From NCBI RefSeq assembly GCF_001675045.1, contig NZ_LYPA01000067.1, positions 1-64,000 on the forward strand: a stretch of DNA of 64,000 nucleotides, written 5' to 3'. How positions within the stretch are numbered: the first letter of the stretch is position 1; each line of letters starts with the position of its first letter. Under the pieces are notes generated by a model. The model was not told the origin of the DNA. It saw nothing but the letters and a program-made list of their open reading frames with translations, and made no database searches. This DNA comes from Paenibacillus oryzae (lineage in GTDB: Bacteria > Bacillota > Bacilli > Paenibacillales > Paenibacillaceae). Shown piece by piece: positions 40,231 through 49,848 of this stretch. A program made the translations under genes and the position numbers.

Positions 40231-41106
40231 ATGGAGGTAACTCTGCAGCAGTTGACCAAGCAGTTTGGAAGTAAAACCGCGTTAAATGGCGTTACGCTGA
40301 AATGGGAGGAAGGAGTGCAGGGCTTGCTTGGGCCTAACGGCGCTGGTAAAACAACATTAATGAGATTGCTGGCCACGCTGCTTTCGCCAACTTCAGGGAG
40401 CGCAACAATCGATGGAGTTCCGCTCAAGGAGAAGCATGCAATCCGGGAGCTGATCGGTTATTTGCCTCAGGAATTTTCGTTTTATCCCGGCATGACTGTA
40501 GTGGAGGCATTGGACTATCTAGCCATTCTGTCAGGGCTCGACGCAGCAGCGCGCCGGAAAAAGAAAATAAACGAACTGCTGGAAGCCGTTAATTTGGAAA
40601 ATCATCGAAAAACAAAGGTCAAAGCGTTGTCCGGCGGCATGAAGCGAAGGCTGGGCATTGCTCAAGCGATGATTCACGAGCCTAAGTTACTGATTGTGGA
40701 CGAGCCTACCGCAGGTTTGGACCCGGAAGAGAGGCTAAGGTTCCGCCAGCTGCTTGCCGGTTTTTCCGCTAATCGAGTTGTCCTTTTATCTACCCATGTT
40801 GCGGAGGATATTGAATCCTCTTGCCGGGAAGTCACTGTGCTGACAAAAGGCTCGGTTCCCTTTCAAGGCAGTGTTGCTCAGCTGGCGGAGCAAGCCAGGG
40901 GAAAGGTGTGGGCGGCCGAAATGGATAGCTCTGAATGGCATATGGCCAATCAGTCCTTCAACATCGTTTCAGCAGTAGCCAAGGGCTCCCGGATGAGTGT
41001 CCGACTGCTTTCTGATTCCCCTCCGCTACCCGGGGCTGAGGCTGCAGAGCCAACCATGGAGGACGGCTACCTATGCCTGGTCAAGGCGGGGGGGAGCCTC
41101 CAATGA
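40231..41106 (+). CDS. ABC transporter ATP-binding protein
   Basis: The ATG at 40231 lies 10 bases after GGAG; the GTG at 40222 is too close. The protein is 291 residues. Walker A is GPNGAGKTTLMRL, Q loop GYLPQEFSF, signature ALSGGMKRRLGIAQAM, Walker B LLIVDEPTAGLDPEER, and the switch His is in LLSTHVAEDI. It is in the subgroup that drives ABC-2 type exporters (YxlF-like) and is coupled to the first permease by ATGA. Confidence 0.93.
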   Translation: MEVTLQQLTKQFGSKTALNGVTLKWEEGVQGLLGPNGAGKTTLMRLLATLLSPTSGSATIDGVPLKEKHAIRELIGYLPQEFSFYPGMTVVEALDYLAILSGLDAAARRKKKINELLEAVNLENHRKTKVKALSGGMKRRLGIAQAMIHEPKLLIVDEPTAGLDPEERLRFRQLLAGFSANRVVLLSTHVAEDIESSCREVTVLTKGSVPFQGSVAQLAEQARGKVWAAEMDSSEWHMANQSFNIVSAVAKGSRMSVRLLSDSPPLPGAEAAEPTMEDGYLCLVKAGGSLQ

Positions 41107-42392
41107 GCTTTTTGACATTGCTTCGCAAGGAAATGGGCATGTTAGGCCGGAATAGGGTGCTGTATCTGTTCTTGGCTGTTATTTTTGTGTTTTATTGGAC
41201 TAATTACGCAACTGAGGAAAGCTGGAGTGAGGGCAAGGCTCCTGCGCCGCCTGTAGAAATAACAGAAAAAGCACTGGCAATGGATGGGGAAACGGGGGAT
41301 GGCGGGGGATCGCAAGGTGTGCCTCCGATGCCCGTTTACGGTTTTCAGAAGGCAACCGATCCCGAATTTTTAGCGGAGCGATACCTCTCGATGCTGAAGA
41401 ATGATTTGCAGAGGGGATGGATGGAGCAAAGAATTATTTTTGGGGCATTTTCAGGCAAACGCAAATTATCGCAGAGCGATCGTGAACATATGAAGGAAAG
41501 TATGTCGAGACTCCAGGAGGTTGTGAAGGAGCCGTCTGCTTATACCGGAATCGAAGTGCTGCAAATGGCGGCGGATCTGGACAGCCATCTGGGAGGATGG
41601 ACGAGCTATATGAGGGATGGCGTCTCCTTCATGGAGCCGATTGAAACATTTGAGGACGCGATGAACATGTATGCGGCCTCGTTGGATGAGTATGAAAAAA
41701 GGGTGGCGGATAATGGGATATACGCCGGGATGGCCAGATTATTCAGCGATTATATGGGGCTTACGGCGGGATTGTTTCCTGTTTTTCTGGGGGCCTTCAT
41801 GATGGGACGCGATAGAAGCAGCGGAATGATGGAGCTTGTTTCCAGCCGTTCAATTAAGGCATGGCGTTATGTAGGCGCCCGATATTTGGCCCATGCCATT
41901 ATCATTTCATTCCTTTATTTGCTGCTTGCGGCAGTTGGCGCCTGGCAAACGTCAGGAGCGCTTGAGGAGGCGGGGACCTTTGGAGACGCCTTGCCGATTT
42001 TTCTGTCCTATACGTCCGGCTGGCTGCTTCCAACCATACTGGTCACCCTTGCTTTTGGATTGCTGATCAGCATGGCGGTTGGCAACGGCATTATCGCGAT
42101 CCCGCTTCAAATCGTATGGTGGTTTATTTCGGCCTTGCCATTGATTGGAGACTATCGGTTTTTCAAGCTTTTTCTACGATTTAATACAGGGGCAGAGCAG
42201 GAAACCTTTTATCGGTACGAAAATGCAATTATCGCAAATCGCATTTTCTACGTTCTGCTGGCCGTTGCAATGGTTGCTGCGGCAGTTATGATATGGGAAC
42301 GCAAACGGAGCAGCGGGAAAGGGGCCAAAATTGGCTTTGGATTTCGCAGAAGGCAAGCAGGCAGGCTTGTGAAGAATGGAAGTGAAGGATGA
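41103..42392 (+). CDS. ABC-2 type permease 1
   Basis: The ATG at 41103 overlaps the ATPase stop; 429 residues. The first membrane helix (about 20-35) is followed by a large extracytoplasmic part of about 200 residues, then five membrane helices (LTAGLFPVFLGAFMMGRDRS begins the domain). MMGRDRSSGMMELVSSRSIK is the coupling segment typical of ABC-2 exporters. The large outer domain is unusual for YxlG and may recognise the substrate, which is unknown. Confidence 0.78.
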   Translation: MSFLTLLRKEMGMLGRNRVLYLFLAVIFVFYWTNYATEESWSEGKAPAPPVEITEKALAMDGETGDGGGSQGVPPMPVYGFQKATDPEFLAERYLSMLKNDLQRGWMEQRIIFGAFSGKRKLSQSDREHMKESMSRLQEVVKEPSAYTGIEVLQMAADLDSHLGGWTSYMRDGVSFMEPIETFEDAMNMYAASLDEYEKRVADNGIYAGMARLFSDYMGLTAGLFPVFLGAFMMGRDRSSGMMELVSSRSIKAWRYVGARYLAHAIIISFLYLLLAAVGAWQTSGALEEAGTFGDALPIFLSYTSGWLLPTILVTLAFGLLISMAVGNGIIAIPLQIVWWFISALPLIGDYRFFKLFLRFNTGAEQETFYRYENAIIANRIFYVLLAVAMVAAAVMIWERKRSSGKGAKIGFGFRRRQAGRLVKNGSEG

Positions 42393-43063
42393 GCGCTCCA
42401 TTATCGGCTGTGCCCTTCTCCTTACGCAGAGGGGAGGGAGCAGCGGCCCTTTTGATATGGAATCTGCGTCTTCTTGCCGGGCCGCTTTGGTTATTGTCAT
42501 TCCTGATTGTTATCGTGCTTTCGCTTTTTTGCAACCCATCTCTTATGGGGGCTGTTGATGCCGCGTATTGGGGCGAGCGCTTTGTGGCGCTGCTGTCATT
42601 GCTTCTATTGCCGCCCCTCGCATTGCTGGAAGCTGGCGGAATAGGCGAAGGCTTGTTGTCAAAGAAACAACGCCATGAAACGGTTTTTGTATGCCGCTGG
42701 TTAATATCCGCAGCATGGCTAGCTGTTCTGACAGCCCTTTTTTACGGGGGTGCGGCCTTAATGGGAGCAGACTTTGAACTGCCGCTTATTCCAGGAGTCT
42801 TTATGACCGGCTTGGCGCTAGGTTCTGTTGCCTTGCTGGCAGCCATTCTTTTGGGCGGATTATCTGGGGGATATATAGTTGTCTTCGCATGGTACCTGCT
42901 GGACTGGATGACAAAAGGAAAATGGACGGGACAGTTGTATTTGTTCAGCATGTCAGACGGGACCTGGAATACGGACAAGCTGTGGCTCCTCGTGTTGGCC
43001 TTGCTTTGTTTGGCCGTTTCAGCATGGCTGCTGCCTCGATTGATAAAGAAAAGAGCCTTTTGA
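42389..43063 (+). CDS. ABC-2 type permease 2
   Basis: 224 residues with six membrane segments. It overlaps permease 1 by ATGA and ends just before a strong terminator. FVALLSLLLLPPLALLEAGG and KKQRHETVFVCRW fit the ABC-2 coupling region. Permease 1 and 2 probably form a heterodimer on the ATPase dimer. Confidence 0.7.
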   Translation: MSAPLSAVPFSLRRGEGAAALLIWNLRLLAGPLWLLSFLIVIVLSLFCNPSLMGAVDAAYWGERFVALLSLLLLPPLALLEAGGIGEGLLSKKQRHETVFVCRWLISAAWLAVLTALFYGGAALMGADFELPLIPGVFMTGLALGSVALLAAILLGGLSGGYIVVFAWYLLDWMTKGKWTGQLYLFSMSDGTWNTDKLWLLVLALLCLAVSAWLLPRLIKKRAF

Positions 43064-43120
43064 AGAAGTAAAAAGCCGTTGAGGAAACACTATTGCGCCA
43101 AGCCAAACGCCTAAACACGG

Positions 43121-43160
43121 AACAGCCCTCTCGGCTAAGAGCTAAGAGGGGGCTGTTTTT
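43121..43160 (+). terminator. Terminator of the sigma/ABC operon
   Basis: AACAGCCCTCTC (43121-43132) pairs with GAGGGGGCTGTT (43146-43157), followed by TTT. Confidence 0.82.
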
Positions 43161-43222
43161 ATGACTCAAAACAGTCAAAACATTATTATGTGCTTGAACT
43201 CACTGATGCCTGGCTTTCTTAT

Positions 43223-43249
43223 GGGGCTGTCCGAAAAGTCATCGGACAG
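43223..43249. repeat. Orphan IS1182-like end or dyad
   Basis: GGGGCTGTCCGAAAAGTC (43223-43240) differs by one base from the terminal repeat at 3969-3986. The same stretch is also a hairpin, CTGTCCGA (43227-43234) with TCGGACAG (43242-43249). No transposase or second end is nearby. Confidence 0.5.
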
Positions 43250-43538
43250 TCTCGGCATTGTGTCACGATTTGTATCACGTATTGCATCATGTACTGGTTC
43301 TGCCTGCTGGATCTTCACGGCTGCTGTCTTTTGTATGAAATTGCGTATAAAAGGTGAGCTTTTGAATGCCATTAGGGTCGTTATATATGAAAAATCGTAC
43401 AATATTATCCATTCAGAGGGGGTGGAACTTTATTTTTGTGCGATATTTCGTACAAGTTATATGCATTGTGGTGATTATTAGGTTGAGCCGGTTTTAAATG
43501 AGCTTTTTGTCGTGCAGGTAACCTGATTAGTGAATTGG

Positions 43539-44498
43539 TTATTTCAGCTCAATAACATCATGGGGGAGAATCCACCGCTTTTGCAGATGCTCGCGTTTCT
43601 TTATGACTATCCGGTTCTCGTAGACCTCCACAACGAGACTTTCGCTTTTGTTGCATGGCGACTGGTTTTTTACGACCTGTCTTACAGCTCCGCTTCCAAC
43701 CATGTAGAACTGATCATAACGAAATTGCTTTGTATCCTCCACATCCTCATGAGTGTGACCGGTAAACAGGATGATTTGCCTATGTTTTTTACTCAAAATA
43801 TGCCGCAGTTGTTCGTGCTGGACAATCCCTCTCTCCAAAGCCGAGCCATCCAGAGAATGCTTAAGCGGCTGATGGACAAATACAAAAGCAGGGCGTTTGG
43901 GTTCGGCAGAGCTTGCAGGCTCATCGTTAAGCCGCTCTGAAAGCCATTGAAGCTGGCGTTGGCTTAAGTAAGCATCTTCCCTTACAGCAGGGTCCTCATC
44001 CCGATATCGTTCTCCGCTCAGAAAAATAAAGTGATACCCGCCAAGCCAAAAATCATGATAAACTTCTCCATAATTAAAATACGAGAGGAAAAGCTCCTTG
44101 GCTTGCCCGCTTGTCCAGTCCGGGTTGAGCTTATGGCCCAATTGATATCTGTCCCATACCTGGTAATACTCGTGATTCCCCATAGCGGCATGTATAGCGG
44201 GGTGCGAAATCTGGCCTAGCAACTGATTCAGCCGCTCATAATCTTCTCTGTAGCCATCCGTTATATCCCCGTTTAGCACCAGAAAAGAGCTTTGCGGATT
44301 TATTTCCCTGTGATCCTTGAGGGCTTCCAGAAACAGATGATGCGAGACTTTATCTAAATCCACAATATGAATATCGCTGAGCACGGAAAAGGTCATTTGA
44401 GGCTCGTCGTTTTTTGCCGCCGTTTTGTTCAATGAGCAAAACAATAGTATGAGCATGATACCAAAGATTCGGCTTGCGTTCACTCGTTTTTTTCGCAT
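43539..44498 (-). CDS. Secreted or membrane-anchored metallophosphoesterase
   Basis: 319 residues. Residues 1-28 form a signal peptide or anchor (RIFGIMLILLFCSLNKTAA). The binuclear-metal motifs are all present and in order: FSVLSDIHIVD, LNGDITDG, MGNHEYY, FVHQPLKH and FTGHTHEDVED. Substrates of such calcineurin-like enzymes range from phosphodiesters to cell-wall precursors. Single gene, divergent from the sugar-system kinase. Confidence 0.88.
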   Translation of the reverse strand: MRKKRVNASRIFGIMLILLFCSLNKTAAKNDEPQMTFSVLSDIHIVDLDKVSHHLFLEALKDHREINPQSSFLVLNGDITDGYREDYERLNQLLGQISHPAIHAAMGNHEYYQVWDRYQLGHKLNPDWTSGQAKELFLSYFNYGEVYHDFWLGGYHFIFLSGERYRDEDPAVREDAYLSQRQLQWLSERLNDEPASSAEPKRPAFVFVHQPLKHSLDGSALERGIVQHEQLRHILSKKHRQIILFTGHTHEDVEDTKQFRYDQFYMVGSGAVRQVVKNQSPCNKSESLVVEVYENRIVIKKREHLQKRWILPHDVIELK

Positions 44499-44716
44499 AG
44501 TGTTTTCCTCCCGAGTTTATTGAATTCCCCGTATCTCGTTCCCATTATTCCATTCCTTCGCAAATGACGTTTCCTGTTCGGCCCTGCATAGGAATTTGTG
44601 TTTTTTTCGTCGACTCTGTGTCAGAATTAGGTCGAGATTGTATCATTTCCGCTCGTGTTGTTCCGATATGATAAGGGTATATTAGACTTGGTGTGCCATC
44701 TGAGAGGATGATCGAC

Positions 44717-46459
44717 ATGAAAAACGGACTGTTTCGTCTAAGCTGGAACTCCATACGCTTCAAGCTGGTGGTGGGCTTGCTGCTGCTTACCGTTCCAATG
44801 GTGATTTTATTGATTTACAACAATGGCTATGCAATTAAGGTTGTACACAGCAAAGTCGCGGAATCCAACCGGAATTTAATTACGATGTACATGGCCCAGA
44901 TTGATAGCAACTTAAATGATGTCGATAAATATTTAACCAATCTTATCGTAAATGATAAAGACCTGCAGGAGCTTGAGTTTTATTATTCGGAGCAAAACCG
45001 TGTTTTAGCCAAGGTTCGTCTTGATGACAAGCTGAAGGCCGATATTTCGTCTCATCCCTCTATTGATTCCTTGTTTGTGTATACCGTGAACGGGGGGGAT
45101 TATATCGAGGTTTACAAAGATTACGATAGCATTCAGGATAGAATGGCCATAAGCGGTTACGTGCGGGAAAGTATTCAGCAGCTCATCCAGCAAGAGGGGA
45201 CAACGGACAGCCAGTGGAAGGTCAAACAAATTGATAAAAAATATTATTTGCTCCGTTTCCTGCAAACCAAGGATGCCTATGTAGGGGCTTGGGCAAACAT
45301 GGAAAAGCTGTCGGTTCCGCTGGATTTGATTTCATTAGGCGAAAAAGGGGTTTCCTTGTTCGCTACCGAAGCCGGAACGCCAATGACAAATGAAGAGGTT
45401 GTTCAGGATAACCGCATTCAACTGAACAACGACGAGCACGACTATTACTTGTCCGGCGACCACGAGCCGTATCTTGTGCTTGCCCAGAAATCGGCGAAGG
45501 GGAATTTCAGCCTGATCGCACTCATTCCGGACAAAGAGGTATTGGAAAACCTGCCTTATTTAAGAGCCATTTCATTTATGGTTCCCATTGGCGGCTTGAT
45601 CTTGATCCCCGTTTGTTTTCTTGTCTTGAGAAAAATGGTGCTGCGCCCGCTCAATCGTATTCTTATCGTGATGAAACGTATTGGCGAAGGGAATTTAAAC
45701 ACGCGGATCGAAGCTTTTCCCACATCCAACGAGTTCAGGGTCGTCAATGAAACGTTTAATGAAATGATCGGCCAGGTTAAGGAGCTTCGCATCCACGTAT
45801 ATGAAGAAAAGCTGAGTAAGCAAAAAGCCGAGCTTCAGCATTTGCAGCTTCAGATTAATCCCCATTTTTTTATGAATGCTTTAAATATTATCTATAACCT
45901 GGCGCATGTCCGGAATCATGAATTAATTCAGGAAATGTCTATGAGTCTTGTTCAATATTTCCGTTATATGTTTCGGAGCAATTTAACATTGGTGCCCTTA
46001 AAGGACGAAATCAGGCATATTCGCAATTATATGCGAATCCAGGAGCTGCGTTTTCCCGGAAAGATGTCGTTTCGTTTATCCATGCCCGAATATTTGAAGG
46101 ATACGAGGATTCCTCCATTGATTATTCAAACCTTTATTGAAAATTCGATCAAGCATGCTATCACTCCGGATGCTTCGATTGACATAAACGTCTGCATGGA
46201 GCTGGAGGAGGCTGTTGATTCCGAGCCGCTTCTGAAGATCTGGATCACAGATACGGGAAGCGGGTTTTCCGAGGAGGTTTTAAGTGAAATTTCCAAAGGG
46301 AATCGCATCGTGGACGAGCATGGAGAGCATATCGGCATTTGGAATGTCAAAAGAAGGCTTGGTTTGCTTTATGGAGATGCGGCCCGACTGCATGTATCCA
46401 ACCATGAGCCTTCGGGCGCCCGCATAGAGCTGGTGCTGCCCATTCAAGCCTCATCCTAG
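44717..46459 (+). CDS. yesM: YesM-type sensor histidine kinase
   Basis: The ATG at 44717 lies 9 bases after GAGAGG; 580 residues. Membrane helices near residues 16-36 and 283-305 enclose an extracellular double-Cache-like domain. HAMP (VLRPLNRILIVMKRIGEGNL), the phospho-acceptor segment HLQLQINPHFFMNALNIIYN and the ATP site DTGSGF...HIGIWNVKRRL mark the LytS/YesM class. It senses a sugar or a sugar-loaded binding protein and signals to the regulator 16 bases downstream. Confidence 0.9.
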   Translation: MKNGLFRLSWNSIRFKLVVGLLLLTVPMVILLIYNNGYAIKVVHSKVAESNRNLITMYMAQIDSNLNDVDKYLTNLIVNDKDLQELEFYYSEQNRVLAKVRLDDKLKADISSHPSIDSLFVYTVNGGDYIEVYKDYDSIQDRMAISGYVRESIQQLIQQEGTTDSQWKVKQIDKKYYLLRFLQTKDAYVGAWANMEKLSVPLDLISLGEKGVSLFATEAGTPMTNEEVVQDNRIQLNNDEHDYYLSGDHEPYLVLAQKSAKGNFSLIALIPDKEVLENLPYLRAISFMVPIGGLILIPVCFLVLRKMVLRPLNRILIVMKRIGEGNLNTRIEAFPTSNEFRVVNETFNEMIGQVKELRIHVYEEKLSKQKAELQHLQLQINPHFFMNALNIIYNLAHVRNHELIQEMSMSLVQYFRYMFRSNLTLVPLKDEIRHIRNYMRIQELRFPGKMSFRLSMPEYLKDTRIPPLIIQTFIENSIKHAITPDASIDINVCMELEEAVDSEPLLKIWITDTGSGFSEEVLSEISKGNRIVDEHGEHIGIWNVKRRLGLLYGDAARLHVSNHEPSGARIELVLPIQASS

Positions 46460-46475
46460 AAGGGAGCTGCCCATC

Positions 46476-48077
46476 ATGTTTAGCGTGTTGATTGTGGACG
46501 ACGAATTTCATGCCGTGGAAGGGATCAAAAAAGCAGTAGACTGGGACAAAGCCGGTGTTTCCTCCGTTTATACGGCTTACAATATTCAGCAAGCAAAAGA
46601 GATTTTTAAGGAGGCTGACGGCATTGATTTGCTGTTATGCGACATCGAGATGCCGCTTGGCAGCGGACTGGAGCTTCTGGAATGGGTGAAGGAAAACCAG
46701 CTGGAGACGGAGTCGATTTTTTTGACCTGCCATGAAGACTTTCATTATGCAAAAAAAGCGATTCAGCTTGGCTGTCTCGATTATCTGCTAAAGCCGGTGC
46801 CCATTCCGGAGCTTGAGAATGTTATGGCAAAAGCATTAAAAAAGCGAGTGGAAGAAAACAATAAATCCCAGACCAGTCATTATGGCCAGTTCTGGCTTCA
46901 GCATCAGCCTTTGTTAATCGAGAGATTCTGGCTGGACATTCTGAATCGGACCATTCCCACTCACAAGGAGGCCATCAGCCAGGCCGCAGAGGAGCGCAAC
47001 ATTCCGTTTTCCAATGACTTGCGGTTTGTGCCCGTGCTGATCGTCGTCAAGCGCTGGCATAAACCGTTAAGCAAGCGCGAAACCAAAATACTGGAGTTTG
47101 CCCTGCGCAATTCCGCAGAGGAGCTGCTCCTGAAGCATAGCGTCTACGGCCATCTGTTAAATTGGGGTGAAGGAAGCCTGCTCGCTATTTTGTCCTTTCA
47201 GCATTATGGCGAAGCCGAGGCTCGTATGTTAAAGCAAAGCTGCGCCTCGTTTATTGCCTCCTGCGCGGACTATTTTTATTGCGATTTGAATAGCTATATA
47301 GGCCATTTGGCTTCTGCGCACGAGCTGCCCGCTATGACGGATAAGCTGTTGATTGTGGACAGGAATAACGTAGCGCAGGATAATCTGGTCATTCAATTGG
47401 ACGAAGTACCCGTTATACCTGAAGCTCATCAAAATCCGGAATTCGCGGTTTGGTCCACCTTGTTGACGGAGGGCCAAGCGGACAAGCTTATTGATGAAAT
47501 TGCACGTTTTCTGGCGGCGGCAAGCCTGGCAAAGGGGCTGGATGCCAAACGTCTGCATCAATTCCAGCAGGATTTGCTGCAGCTGCTATATTCGTTTTTG
47601 CAGGCAAAGGGCATTCAGGCCAGACAGTTGTTCAGCGACGATCAATCCATGGAAATGGCGCTTTACGCCTCCCGCTCTGTAAAGGACATGAATAACTGGA
47701 GCAGGCACATCGTGGGCAAAGCTACCCAATACGTTCGCACTGTGGAGCAATCGGATTCCGTTGTTGACAAGGCGAAGGCATATATCAAGCAAAACCTGGA
47801 TCAAAGCTTGACGCGCGAAGATATTGCCCGGCATGTGTTCCTAAACGCGGACTACCTCGACCGGATTTTTAAAAAGGTTAGCGGCGTTTCGGTAACGGAA
47901 TATACCGTTCGGGAGCGGATTGCGGTGGCCAAGCAGCTATTGGGCAAAACGGGCATTCCCGTTCATGCCGTGGCCTTGCAGGTTGGTTTTACGAACTTTT
48001 CGCATTTTGCGCGCATTTTCCGGAAATATACGGATCGTAATCCGCTTGAATTCAGACAAGAGGAGCAGAAGCATTAA
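46476..48077 (+). CDS. yesN: YesN-type response regulator, AraC output
   Basis: 533 residues with AAGGGAG before the ATG. The receiver has VDDEFHAVEGIKKAVDW and the Asp in LLLCDIEMPLGSGLE (about residue 54). The middle 300 residues are the helical region typical of this class. The C-terminal AraC HTH (SLTREDIARHVFLNADYLDR, then YTVRERIAVAKQLL and FRKYTDRNPLEFR) binds DNA. It should activate the transporter and glycosidase genes downstream. Confidence 0.92.
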   Translation: MFSVLIVDDEFHAVEGIKKAVDWDKAGVSSVYTAYNIQQAKEIFKEADGIDLLLCDIEMPLGSGLELLEWVKENQLETESIFLTCHEDFHYAKKAIQLGCLDYLLKPVPIPELENVMAKALKKRVEENNKSQTSHYGQFWLQHQPLLIERFWLDILNRTIPTHKEAISQAAEERNIPFSNDLRFVPVLIVVKRWHKPLSKRETKILEFALRNSAEELLLKHSVYGHLLNWGEGSLLAILSFQHYGEAEARMLKQSCASFIASCADYFYCDLNSYIGHLASAHELPAMTDKLLIVDRNNVAQDNLVIQLDEVPVIPEAHQNPEFAVWSTLLTEGQADKLIDEIARFLAAASLAKGLDAKRLHQFQQDLLQLLYSFLQAKGIQARQLFSDDQSMEMALYASRSVKDMNNWSRHIVGKATQYVRTVEQSDSVVDKAKAYIKQNLDQSLTREDIARHVFLNADYLDRIFKKVSGVSVTEYTVRERIAVAKQLLGKTGIPVHAVALQVGFTNFSHFARIFRKYTDRNPLEFRQEEQKH

Positions 48078-48232
48078 TCGGCGCTGGTCGACAAGGTGGC
48101 ATTTTGAGGTCGATATCGTGGTAGTTGAGCGTCGCGCAGTAGCTTACTATTAGAAGTAATTCGAGGCTGTGCTTCATATGAAAACGCTAACATTGAGCTT
48201 CGGATTCAACATTCTACGGACGGGGGATACAC
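48078..48232. other. Promoter region of the sugar transporter operon
   Basis: 155 bases with no gene. The binding-lipoprotein start is preceded by CGGGGGA. No certain -35/-10 pair is seen, as expected for a YesN-activated promoter. Confidence 0.35.
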
Positions 48233-49741
48233 ATGAGAAAATTTCCAAGCTGGGGCATCGCGTTTATAGTTTTGGCTTTACTGCTGGCTGCCTGCGGGTC
48301 AAACGGGTCAAGCAACGGTCCGGCCAAACCTGGTGAAAGCGAACCTGCTAAAGGGAACGAAACGGAAGAGAGCTATGAATTGACAGTAGCCTACTTCACG
48401 TTCGGGAGCGTGCCAAAGGATCAATTGCAAATCGAGCAGGCGCTTAACGAGATTACAAAGGAAAAAATCAATGCGACTGTCAAACTGCTGCCTATCAGCT
48501 TCAGTGCTTGGCAAAATCAGATCAATCTCATGTTGACCAGCAACGAAAAGCTGGATTTGATGGTTTTGATGGGAACCGGCTATGCAAACCAGGTTTCCAA
48601 GGGCCAATTGGTTGAAATGGACAGCTTGCTGAAGGAGCATGGAAGCGGCATCGTCGAGGCGCTTGGGCCGGACTATGCCAAGGCTGCTCTCATTGACGGC
48701 AAAACATATGGCGTTCCAACCATTAGAGATTTGGCCCAGAAATACGGCTTTTATATGCCAAAAGCGCTGGCGGACAAGCACGGGATAGACCTGTCCAACG
48801 TCAAAACGCTGGATGACCTGGAGCCGATTCTAAAGAAGATTAAAGAAAGCGAACCTAATATGGTGCCCATCGTAAACAGCGTTAACGCTTCGCCGGTTAC
48901 GACCTTCAGCACAAGGGATTCACTTGGCGACGACATGGGCGTGCTTCTGGACAACGGCCAAAACCTTGAGGTTGTCAACTGGTTCGAAACCGAGGAATAT
49001 GCCGCAACCGTCAAAAAAATGAGAGAGTGGTATTTAGCCGGCTATATTGGCAAGGATGCCGTTACCGTTAAAGAGTCCAAGTCAGACCTGATTAAAGCCG
49101 GAAAAGGCGGAAGCGCGCTGGCGGCCATGAAGCCAGGCTTCGACGTTCAAGAGGAGCGCCAAACGGGCATGCCGATCGTTTCTGCTGAAATGCTGCCGCC
49201 AACGGCAAAAACAAACACGGTTACAAACATTATGTGGGGCATCGCCAAAAACTCCAAAAACCCGGAAAAAGCGATGCAGTTTCTGAATCTCATGTATAGC
49301 GACAAGGACGTTGTTAACCTGCTGGATTGGGGAATCGAAGGAACGCACTATTTGAAAGTGTCTGACAATGTCATTGATTATCCGGAAGGCGTTACTGCAA
49401 GCACGGTTGGTTATGCGGGACTTGGCTGGATGTTCGGCAATCAATTCCTGTCCTATACGTTTAAAGGCGACGATGAACAGCTCTGGGAAAAAATGAAGGA
49501 CTTTAACGATACGGCGGTTAAGTCCAAGGCGCTTGGATTCACCTTTGATTCCTCACCTGTCAAAACGGAATATGCCGCCGTGTCCAATGTCATTACGCAA
49601 TATCGAATTGCCCTGGAATGCGGTGCGCTGGACCCCGACAAGGTACTGCCGGAATTTAATTCAAAGCTTAAAGATGCGGGCATCGAAAAAATCATTGCCG
49701 AGAAGCAAAAGCAGCTGGATGCCTGGGCTGCCGCACAATAA
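48233..49741 (+). CDS. Extracellular sugar-binding lipoprotein
   Basis: 502 residues. Signal sequence and lipobox are clear (ALLLAACGSN, Cys near residue 22), so the protein is lipid-anchored outside the membrane, followed by a Ser/Gly/Asn/Glu linker. The body (YFTFGSVPKDQLQIEQALNE, MLTSNEKLDLMVLMGTGYAN) is the family-1 fold seen with YtcQ/LplA-type transporters for oligosaccharides. A large hairpin between it and the permease gene probably keeps its mRNA level high. Confidence 0.9.
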   Translation: MRKFPSWGIAFIVLALLLAACGSNGSSNGPAKPGESEPAKGNETEESYELTVAYFTFGSVPKDQLQIEQALNEITKEKINATVKLLPISFSAWQNQINLMLTSNEKLDLMVLMGTGYANQVSKGQLVEMDSLLKEHGSGIVEALGPDYAKAALIDGKTYGVPTIRDLAQKYGFYMPKALADKHGIDLSNVKTLDDLEPILKKIKESEPNMVPIVNSVNASPVTTFSTRDSLGDDMGVLLDNGQNLEVVNWFETEEYAATVKKMREWYLAGYIGKDAVTVKESKSDLIKAGKGGSALAAMKPGFDVQEERQTGMPIVSAEMLPPTAKTNTVTNIMWGIAKNSKNPEKAMQFLNLMYSDKDVVNLLDWGIEGTHYLKVSDNVIDYPEGVTASTVGYAGLGWMFGNQFLSYTFKGDDEQLWEKMKDFNDTAVKSKALGFTFDSSPVKTEYAAVSNVITQYRIALECGALDPDKVLPEFNSKLKDAGIEKIIAEKQKQLDAWAAAQ

Positions 49742-49753
49742 CAAAAGGGCAAT

Positions 49754-49828
49754 GGGCTTCTTGTAGAAATCGGCGCCATCCAGCCGGATCAGAAACAGAA
49801 GGAGCTGGATGGCGTTTCCGATAAGCCC
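49754..49828 (+). other. Large intercistronic hairpin
   Basis: CGCCATCCAGC (49774-49784) pairs with GCTGGATGGCG (49804-49814); GGGCTT (49754-49759) and AAGCCC (49823-49828) close an outer stem. There is no T run, so it is more likely an mRNA stabiliser or partial attenuator than a full terminator. Confidence 0.65.
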
Positions 49829-49848
49829 TATTTACAGCAGGAAAGGTC

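Larger units (their letters stand above)
43064..43538. other. Intergenic region after the sigma operon
   Basis: It holds the terminator at 43121-43160 and the IS-end-like dyad at 43223-43249. An open frame at 43161-43481 is not supported by a ribosome site or protein-like composition. Confidence 0.5.

Noticed and set aside
43161..43481. ORF of 106 codons after the sigma operon
   Set aside because: No ribosome site, starts inside the terminator region, overlaps an IS-end-like dyad and has no protein-like pattern.
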